DNA from: Pirellulaceae bacterium
Lineage (GTDB): Bacteria > Planctomycetota > Planctomycetia > Pirellulales > Pirellulaceae
Reading direction: 5' to 3'
DNA: 64,000 nucleotides
Assembly: GCA_023382975.1 (NCBI GenBank)
Contig: JAHDXO010000051.1
Span: 19,807-83,806 of the forward strand
Numbering within the stretch: position 1 is the first letter of the stretch; the number at the start of each line of letters is the position of its first letter. Position numbers and translations under genes: made by a program. Shown piece by piece: positions 58,062 through 64,000 of this stretch. The notes under the pieces are model-generated. The model did no database searches and was not told the origin of the DNA. It saw nothing but the letters and a program-made list of their open reading frames with translations.

Positions 58062-58597
58062 GCCCATTCCTCCCGGGCCAACGTGCGCTCGATGCATTCG
58101 AGCAAGGCTCGCCGAACCCGCCGCAGCGACTCCGAAACCGCGCCGGGGGTTCTGCCCGATTGGCGAGCCAGTTCGTGGACCGAACCACCGGGCTGGTAGC
58201 GGCGCGCGATCCATTCCCGCTGTTGCTCCGGCAGCTTCTGCAGGCAACCGGCCAGCGCCTGCCGTCGCGGGTCGAGTTCCGCCGCTGCGGTGATCGCCTC
58301 GTCAGCCAATTCGGCGAGCAGAGATTCATCGAACGTCCGCGGAACCCGTTTCTGCCGTTTCCAATGCGCCATGGCCTGCAGTTGGGCGATTCGGAGCGCC
58401 CATGGCAGGAAATCCCGACTCGTATCGAACTCGGCCGCCTTTTGCCACAGGACGATGTTCGTTTCCTGCAGAACGTCCTCCGCATCCGCCGGCTGCCGGA
58501 CCAGCGTCAGGATAAAGGCGTACAGCGAACGCTGAGCCCGGCTCACCCGGCTCAGGAAATCGACGGACGGAGGGTTGGTCGGGGTATTCTCTGACAT
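58058..58597 (-). CDS. ECF-like RNA polymerase sigma factor
   Basis: 179 residues. Region 2: SLYAFILTLVRQPADAEDVLQETNIVLWQKAAEFD and FLPWALRIAQLQAMAHWKRQ. Region 4: LAGCLQKLPEQQREWIARRYQPGGSVHELARQSGRTPGAVSESLRRVRRALLECI. No region 3 is present. It is followed without a gap by the FecR-like gene and the HzsA-like gene. The likely role is transcription of this operon or of envelope genes in response to a signal relayed by the FecR-like protein. Confidence 0.9.
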   Translation of the reverse strand: MSENTPTNPPSVDFLSRVSRAQRSLYAFILTLVRQPADAEDVLQETNIVLWQKAAEFDTSRDFLPWALRIAQLQAMAHWKRQKRVPRTFDESLLAELADEAITAAAELDPRRQALAGCLQKLPEQQREWIARRYQPGGSVHELARQSGRTPGAVSESLRRVRRALLECIERTLAREEWA

Positions 58598-58656
58598 TAG
58601 ACGTAGTTAGCCGCCGAGGCAGAAATCCCACGCGGAAAACGAGACGGTCTTGTGGC

Positions 58657-59523
58657 CTATGTCCCAGCGGGCCGGCTGATCCTACGTCCTTCTGTTGCCG
58701 CGCCCAGACGCAATCGGCAAATTTTGAACAGATGCCTCGACGGCGGCCACAACCGTCGTAACAGTCGCTGAGCTAGGGGCAGCCGTTTCCAGATGGCCAG
58801 AGGATAGTAGTCGCCGTCGCCGAATCCGATGTACTGTTCCAAGCAAAACCGCGGATCCCAGGCTTCCAAATCGCGCGCCCGGCGCACCGACCATTGCATC
58901 TGCGCGTTCCGAACCGGCTGCCGCCAGTTGTTGTACGCCAGCAGCAGCGGCGACTGGCAGTCGAACACCACTGCACTGCCGGGAAATCGATCGGCCAGTC
59001 GCTGCAACAACGTCTGTACTTGCCGAGACCCCAGGAAGTAAAACACTCCTTCGGCAACAAACAAGACCTGGATCGGGGCAAAGGAGTCCAGAATGTCCAG
59101 CCAGTCTGTTTCGAGCACCGACGCGCACTCTTGGCGGCGGCGCGGCGTCTCTGCGATCAGTTGCCGGCGCAACTCCATCGCCTCGGGCAGATCGACCTCG
59201 AGCCAGGACACCGTGCCGTTGTCGAGCCGGTCGAAACGCGTGTCCAGTCCTACGCCCATCTCGACCACGGTCCCCGTCGGATGCGCGTCCAGGAACTGTT
59301 CGACCAGGCGATCAATGATTCGGCCCCGGATACAGAACCCCGCGGCATCGACGTTCGCCTGCTCGAAACGTTCGAACGGATAGTCGATCGAATCCATCAG
59401 TTCGATCGCTCGCGGATCGGGCAGGATCGGCTCGCCGTGCCGGTGAGAAACCGCTCGCGCCCAGAGCGGGATCAGCAGCGTTTCTTGAGCCTCCGTCAAA
59501 CTGCCTGCATCGATCTTCTTCAT
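58657..59523 (-). CDS. class I SAM-dependent methyltransferase (leucine carboxyl methyltransferase/PpmC-like)
   Basis: 288 residues. LPDPRAIELMDSIDYPFERF and GTVVEMGVGLDTRFDRLDNG are the family's signature (SAM-binding motif I VEMGVGLDTR), followed by SWLEVDLPEAMELR, LFVAEGVFYFL and a C-terminal GFGDGDYYPLAIW. Relatives methylate carboxyl groups in polyketide-type or unknown substrates. It starts 7 nt after the glycosyltransferase stop, so it is probably co-transcribed and acts on a related product. No good ribosome site is seen, which fits coupling. Confidence 0.83.
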   Translation of the reverse strand: MKKIDAGSLTEAQETLLIPLWARAVSHRHGEPILPDPRAIELMDSIDYPFERFEQANVDAAGFCIRGRIIDRLVEQFLDAHPTGTVVEMGVGLDTRFDRLDNGTVSWLEVDLPEAMELRRQLIAETPRRRQECASVLETDWLDILDSFAPIQVLFVAEGVFYFLGSRQVQTLLQRLADRFPGSAVVFDCQSPLLLAYNNWRQPVRNAQMQWSVRRARDLEAWDPRFCLEQYIGFGDGDYYPLAIWKRLPLAQRLLRRLWPPSRHLFKICRLRLGAATEGRRISRPAGT

Positions 59524-59530
59524 CGCACCA

Positions 59531-60796
59531 CTAGACCAACGAAGTTCCAGCCGACGCCCGCCGCGCGTAAGGCTCGAGTGCAAGTGCCTTGATTTCGAAC
59601 GGCCCCAAGATGCGGTATTGTACGCCGCGCCAAGTCACCGTGCTCCTCCCCGAGGCGAGCAACAGCGCCCAAAGATAGACGGCCTGCGTCAGTACCATGC
59701 CTGCCAAGGCGACGACGATTCCCGGCGCCGCGGAATCGGGAGACACGTCCTGATGCTGCCGTAAATTGCTGCGGATGGCGGACTCCAGCGCCCGCGCGAA
59801 ACCGAAACTGGCACCCCAGTAGACGACCTGGGCCAGACCCAGCATGGTTGCGGCAAGACTCTCTGCAGTACAAAATGCCAAGCTCAACGTCAGCGGAGCG
59901 CAGGACAGGACGAAGAACAAATACACTGCGTGGAACAACACGACCGCCCATCCGGGATGGTACAGTCGGGCCGTGGTCAACTGCCGCGCGACCCAATTCA
60001 CGAATTCGGGCAGCGCGATCTCCTCCTGGTTCAACATCAATACCGACTCGGCAAAAACGCACCGGTAGCCGTGCCGATGCAACTGACGGAAGACCACCGC
60101 ATCCGTCGAGATCGCCCGCCCCCATCGGTCCAGCATCCCGGTTTCGCGAATCACCGATGTCTTCAACGCCAGACTCCCGGCCCAGGCCATCTGGTTGAAC
60201 CACATCTGAACGACCGCGCCGGCATTCCAGAAGTAACGCACGCGAGTGCCCCATCGCTGTCCATCCGACTTGTACCAGCGGTTGCCTGTCGCCACACCCA
60301 CCCGGGGATCGTCCATCAACGGTGTCACCAAGTCCTTCAACCAAGTCGCATGGGGAATCACATCGCCATCCAGGATCGCCACGACTTCGCGGTCATCGGG
60401 CAAGGCACACACCGCCTGGATCAACGCTTGGTTCTTCCGGCTGCAGCAATCCATGGGCTGATGCAGGATCTCCACGTGAAAACGATCGGAATCGACCGAG
60501 TCTATCCAGGCATCAAGAACGTCGCGTGCGGTATCTCCGGGACTGTCCAAAACAATTCGCACGTCGTAATCAGGGTAATCCTGGGAAGCAAGCGCCCGCA
60601 GCGTTTCGGGCAGCCACGGATCGGCCCCCCGCAGAGGCAACACGACCGTCGCAGCCGGTAGCCGAACGAACATCCGGCGATCTTCCCGAATGCGACGGAC
60701 TATCCGGACGAATCGAGCGACGACGGCACCTTGAATTAACGTCGAGCAGACAACGAATGCCAGAACCGCGGTGGCCAGGATCGCGAACCAAGTCAT
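59531..60796 (-). CDS. family 2 glycosyltransferase, membrane-bound (ceramide glucosyltransferase-like)
   Basis: 421 residues. An N-terminal membrane helix (AILATAVLAFVVCSTLIQGAVVA) precedes the GT-A domain: ATVVLPLRGADPWLPETLRAL, VVAILDGDVIPHATWLKDLV (DxD-like) and GRAISTDAVVFRQLHRHGYRC. Three or more C-terminal helices follow (VLFHAVYLFFVLSCAPLTLSL, LAGMVLTQAVYLWALLLA). It probably adds a sugar to a lipid acceptor at the membrane. The start at 60796 has GGAGGA upstream. Confidence 0.85.
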   Translation of the reverse strand: MTWFAILATAVLAFVVCSTLIQGAVVARFVRIVRRIREDRRMFVRLPAATVVLPLRGADPWLPETLRALASQDYPDYDVRIVLDSPGDTARDVLDAWIDSVDSDRFHVEILHQPMDCCSRKNQALIQAVCALPDDREVVAILDGDVIPHATWLKDLVTPLMDDPRVGVATGNRWYKSDGQRWGTRVRYFWNAGAVVQMWFNQMAWAGSLALKTSVIRETGMLDRWGRAISTDAVVFRQLHRHGYRCVFAESVLMLNQEEIALPEFVNWVARQLTTARLYHPGWAVVLFHAVYLFFVLSCAPLTLSLAFCTAESLAATMLGLAQVVYWGASFGFARALESAIRSNLRQHQDVSPDSAAPGIVVALAGMVLTQAVYLWALLLASGRSTVTWRGVQYRILGPFEIKALALEPYARRASAGTSLV

Positions 60797-61001
60797 CGGG
60801 CGTCCTCCGTGCGTCCTTCCCGCGGAGGATTCTATCCAATCCGCCGTTTTGCTCCAATGTCGCTTGCCGTGATCGAAAAGTCTTGCCGGAGTCGTCCAGT
60901 TCGTCGACTTGCAATTCCGGCCGAGACTGCCCAAACTGACCATCGCATTCCGTTTTCCTGTCCCGCCTTATTTTGGTAGCCTTTCACACTGGAGCCATCC
61001 T

Positions 61002-62321
61002 ATGAACCCTCGAATGACGCGACGGACTTTTGTTGGCGGTACGTTGGCAACTGGGGCGTTGGCCTCGGGCTATTTCATCAATCCGACCTCCGCTCAAGAA
61101 TCCAATTCACCCAACGAGAAATTGAATTTGGCCATTGTCGGATGTGCCAACAAGGGCTGGCACAACGTCCAGGAATTGAAGAGCCAGAACATGGTTGCGT
61201 TGTGCGACGTCGATGCCAATTATTTGGACAAGGCGGCCCAGACCTACCCAGATGCCAGCAAACACCGCGATTTCCGCCGAATGCTCGATCAGGAGTCCAA
61301 TCGGATCGACGCGGTGGTCGTTTCGACCGCCGATCACACCCACGCACCTGCCACAGCCATCGCCTTGACCCTGGGGAAGCACGTCTACTGCGAAAAACCG
61401 TTGACGCACACGGTCGCCGAGGCCCGCAAGATCGCCCAGATGGCGAAGAAGGCCAACGTAGCCACCCAGATGGGGATTCAGATCCACGCTGGAGGCAACT
61501 ATCGAAGGGTGGTGGAAATTGTCCAGAGCGGAGCCATCGGGAAAGTCAGCGAGGTCTTTTGCTGGTGCAACAAGGGTTGGTCCGGCGGGAAATTCGCACC
61601 CTGGGACGGCCCAGTTCCGCCAAATTTGGATTGGGATCTGTGGCTGGGACCGGCTCGCCAGCGGCCCTATTCACCCAACATCCACCCGGGGAACTGGCGG
61701 CGGTTTTGGGAGTACGGTTCGGGCACATTCGGCGACATGGCCTGTCATATCATGGATCTGCCGTTCTGGGCGTTGGGCCTGCGATTTCCGCACCATGTCT
61801 CTTGCGAAGGTCCGCCCGTCGATCCTGACGGAGCTCCGGAGTGGGTCAAAGCACGGTATGACTTCAAGCTCGAAGACGGCTCGCCACTAAAACTCCACTG
61901 GTCGGACGGCGGTGCCCACTATCCGGCGGTCGAGGCGCTCATGGACCGCTACGACCGCCCGTTGACTCGCTGGGGACTGGGAATTCTCTTCGTCGGCGAC
62001 AAAGGCCAGTTGGCCGCCGACTACGGACAGTACCTGCTGTTTCCGAAGGATCAATTTGCCGAGTTCACGCCTCCGGAACGTTCGATTCCCGATTCGATCG
62101 GGCATTGGAACGAGTGGATTCAGGCGTGCAAGACGGGCAGTCCGACAACATGCAACTTCGAATACTCCGGAGCTCTGACGGAGACTGTTCTTTTGGGAAT
62201 CGTTGCTTACCGGTCAGGAGGGCCCTTCGAGTGGAATGCGGCCGAATTACAGGCGAAAGGCGTTGGCCAGGCGGAGCAATACATCCGCAAGGAGTATCGA
62301 CAGGGCTGGGAATTGTCGTAG
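61002..62321 (+). CDS. Tat-exported Gfo/Idh/MocA-family oxidoreductase
   Basis: 439 residues. Tat signal MTRRTFVGGTLATGALASGYF; Rossmann start LNLAIVGCANKGWHNV (the usual GxGxxG glycine pattern is altered to GCANKG); catalytic lysine in YCEKPLTHTVAEAR; C-terminal motifs GNWRRFWEYGSGTFGDMACHIMDLPFWAL. ATG 61002 follows GGAG at 8 nt. It is divergent from the glycosyltransferase gene. The substrate is unknown. Confidence 0.9.
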   Translation: MNPRMTRRTFVGGTLATGALASGYFINPTSAQESNSPNEKLNLAIVGCANKGWHNVQELKSQNMVALCDVDANYLDKAAQTYPDASKHRDFRRMLDQESNRIDAVVVSTADHTHAPATAIALTLGKHVYCEKPLTHTVAEARKIAQMAKKANVATQMGIQIHAGGNYRRVVEIVQSGAIGKVSEVFCWCNKGWSGGKFAPWDGPVPPNLDWDLWLGPARQRPYSPNIHPGNWRRFWEYGSGTFGDMACHIMDLPFWALGLRFPHHVSCEGPPVDPDGAPEWVKARYDFKLEDGSPLKLHWSDGGAHYPAVEALMDRYDRPLTRWGLGILFVGDKGQLAADYGQYLLFPKDQFAEFTPPERSIPDSIGHWNEWIQACKTGSPTTCNFEYSGALTETVLLGIVAYRSGGPFEWNAAELQAKGVGQAEQYIRKEYRQGWELS

Positions 62322-62711
62322 CGCGCAATGCGCCCCATTCCGCTTGAAAACCGCCAAATCTCCGGTGTTTCCGCGCGGGACGACCCACAACTCCGCCGCT
62401 GTTTCTGCGGCGGTTTCCGGGAGTCTTGATCGCGTTCTGAGCGGAAAGCGGAATTTTCTTCTCGCACCCCGTTGCCCCGGACCTCGGTCCATGTACAATT
62501 GACCGCTGGCAGGGAGTTAAAGATCCGCTGCTGGGCAGCCGATGAAAGCGTCTTGCGGGTCGCTTTCAGACGCCGGAAAAGATTTTTCCGAAAACTGCCC
62601 AGTGGCGGTTGACAAGCGGACGACGCATCAATACATTCTGCCTTTCCCTTGCGGGACGAACCACTGACCGAAACGTCAGCGGGGGCTCGACTCGGGCCTG
62701 AAATTTGATCT

Positions 62712-62741
62712 TTGACAATTTGGTTGATTCGTGCGTAGATG
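62712..62741 (+). promoter_or_regulatory. probable 23S rRNA promoter
   Basis: TTGACA (62712-62717) and TAGATG (62736-62741) are separated by 18 bp, about 120 nt before the 23S start. The 540-nt stretch 62322-62861 shows no gene, 16S rRNA or tRNA. An earlier TTGACC near 62498 has no good partner. The position fits an rRNA leader, but the -10 is imperfect. Confidence 0.45.
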
Positions 62742-62861
62742 GCATCTTCGGATAGATGATCCACCGAGGCGTGGCGCAAGCCGAGCCAAGGTGGTGTGAA
62801 ATTGAAAGAGCGCAAAACCTGCAAAGGTAAACGCGAGTGTCTACGAGCAGTGGATATTCGT

Positions 62862-64000
62862 GGTCAAGCTATTAAGGGCGCATGGGGGATGTCTCGGCAT
62901 TAGAAGGCGATGAAGGGCGTGGAAGTCTGCGATAAGCCTGGGGGAGTTGACAAACGAGCGGTAATCCCAGGATCCCCGAATATTCCTGCGTTGAATCCAT
63001 AGACGCGTGGAGGCAAACCCGGTGAACTGAAACATCTAAGTAACCGGTGGAGAAGAAAGAAAGTTCGATTCCCTCAGTAGCGGCGAGCGAACGGGGATCA
63101 GCCCAAACCGCGGGGGTTTTCCCCTGCGGGGTTGTAGGGCCTTCCAATTGGGAGTTACCAAATAGCCTGTTAGCAGAACGGCTTGGAATAGCCGGCCACA
63201 GAGGGTGACAGCCCCGTAAGCGAAAGCAGTGCTATCTCCCGGAGGGTACCTGAGTAGGTCGGGTCACGTGAAACCCCGACTGAATCCACGGGGACCATCC
63301 CGTAAGGCTAAATACTCTCTAATGACCGATAGTGAACTAAGTAGGGCGACTGAAAGATGAGAAGAACCCCTGCTAGGGGAGGAATGTGAACCTGAAACCA
63401 TGTGCCTACAAGCGGTCGGAGCACGGTGGCCTTCGGGCCTGTGTGACGGCGTGCCTTTTGCATAATGATCCGGCGAGTTACCGTCGTTGGCTTGGTTAAG
63501 ACCCTCCGGGTCGGAGCCATAGGGAAACCGAGTCTGAATAGGGCGATTTTGTCAGCGGTGGTAGACGCGAAACTGCGTGATCTACTCATGGGCAGGGTGA
63601 AGCGCGGGTTATACTGCGTGGAGGCCCGAACCCACTTGGGTTGAAAACCGAGGGGATGACCTGTGAGGAGGAGTGAAAGTCTAATCAAACGCAGAGATAG
63701 CTCGTTCTCTCCGAAATAGCTTTAGGGCTAGCCTCGAGCCACTACGTCCTGGGGGTAGAGATACTGAATTGGATGGAGGCCCTTCCCGGGTACTCCACTG
63801 AACCAAACTCCGAATACCAGGACGACTATCTCGGGAGTCAGTCCGCGGGGGATAAGCTCCGCGGTCGAGAGGGAAACAACCCAGACCGTCGGCTAAGGTC
63901 CCTAAGTCATGCTCAGTCACAAAGGAAGTTAGGATGCAGAGACAGCCAGGATGTTGGCTTAGAAGCAGCCACCATTTAAAAAGTGCGTAACAGCTTACTG
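62862..64000 (+). rRNA. 23S ribosomal RNA, first ~1.1 kb, truncated by window edge
   Basis: The sequence from ggtcaagctattaagggcgc follows the 23S 5' consensus: ggcgatgaagggcgtggaag, gtagcggcgagcgaacgggg, taatgaccgatagtgaacta, gatgagaagaacccctgcta and atgacctgtgaggaggagtg. It ends at cttagaagcagccaccattt, about position 1100 of the E. coli molecule. The 5' end is placed by similarity and may be off by several bases. No 16S gene or tRNA lies within the preceding 10 kb. Confidence 0.97.

Noticed and set aside
62207..62824. 205-codon minus-strand frame before the 23S gene
   Set aside because: It begins in the rRNA leader and runs into the 3' end of the oxidoreductase gene. No start signal or domain was seen.
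63308..63920. Small minus-strand open frames near the right edge
   Set aside because: They lie inside the 23S rRNA gene.

Overview
The window reads as chromosomal DNA of a planctomycete, probably of the Pirellulales type. This rests on content, not on a database match. It is GC-rich and contains twin-arginine-exported Gfo/Idh/MocA oxidoreductases, type I sulfatases, DUF4832 and other TIM-barrel glycosidase-like proteins, EF-hand exported proteins, a DUF2760-Hsp70 pair, a sigma factor/FecR-like/HzsA-like cassette, and a 23S rRNA gene with no 16S gene upstream in view. Short palindromic repeats are scattered through it, often inside genes. The left edge cuts a xylanase gene and the right edge cuts the 23S rRNA gene.

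Layout. 1-9.6 kb: a 5'-truncated GH10 xylanase, a parallel beta-helix protein, an esterase/metallo-beta-lactamase-fold pair, a graveyard of frameshifted transposase and sulfatase remnants, then a DUF4832 protein and a GH127 beta-L-arabinofuranosidase. 9.6-12.5 kb: a TIR-STAND-TPR protein on the minus strand, followed by three tandem 315-bp repeats. 13.5-20.5 kb: a minus-strand run of sulfatase, alpha-glucuronidase-like enzyme, GH5-like enzyme and DUF4832 protein. With GH10 and GH127 this suggests use of a decorated xylan or another glucuronate/arabinose-containing sulfated glycan. 20.6-22.9 kb: a corrinoid-type UroD-family methyltransferase fused to a thioredoxin fold, coupled to a CobW-family GTPase.

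23.1-31 kb is the accessory island. It holds a BrnT-like toxin/XRE antitoxin pair, then a very large NB-TPR-TIR protein whose stop codon is followed in the -1 frame by a second NB-TPR region. The junction carries an A AAC CCT heptamer, a 5-nt spacer and a 10-bp stem-loop, so a -1 frameshift could make one protein of about 2065 residues. The island ends in a broken toxin copy interrupted by a 605-bp element with perfect 16-bp inverted ends. A second sulfatase follows.

32.9-50.3 kb, mostly plus strand: two large exported TIM-barrel-like proteins, a zinc-ribbon membrane protein, EF-hand proteins (one with a proprotein-convertase P domain), DUF2760-Hsp70, a putative glycosidase, a Tat oxidoreductase, and a homocysteine methyltransferase/UroD-family pair with overlapping start and stop. 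50.4-58.6 kb, minus strand: ECF-like sigma factor, FecR-like regulator and a dihaem HzsA-like protein, then a four-helix-bundle protein, a Tat-exported TIM-barrel protein whose N-terminus is broken by a 24-bp tandem repeat, and an SGNH hydrolase. Several of these are joined by ATGA overlaps. 58.7-64 kb: a SAM methyltransferase and a glycosyltransferase, a Tat oxidoreductase, and the start of the 23S rRNA gene. I saw no tRNA gene, CRISPR array or intact insertion sequence.
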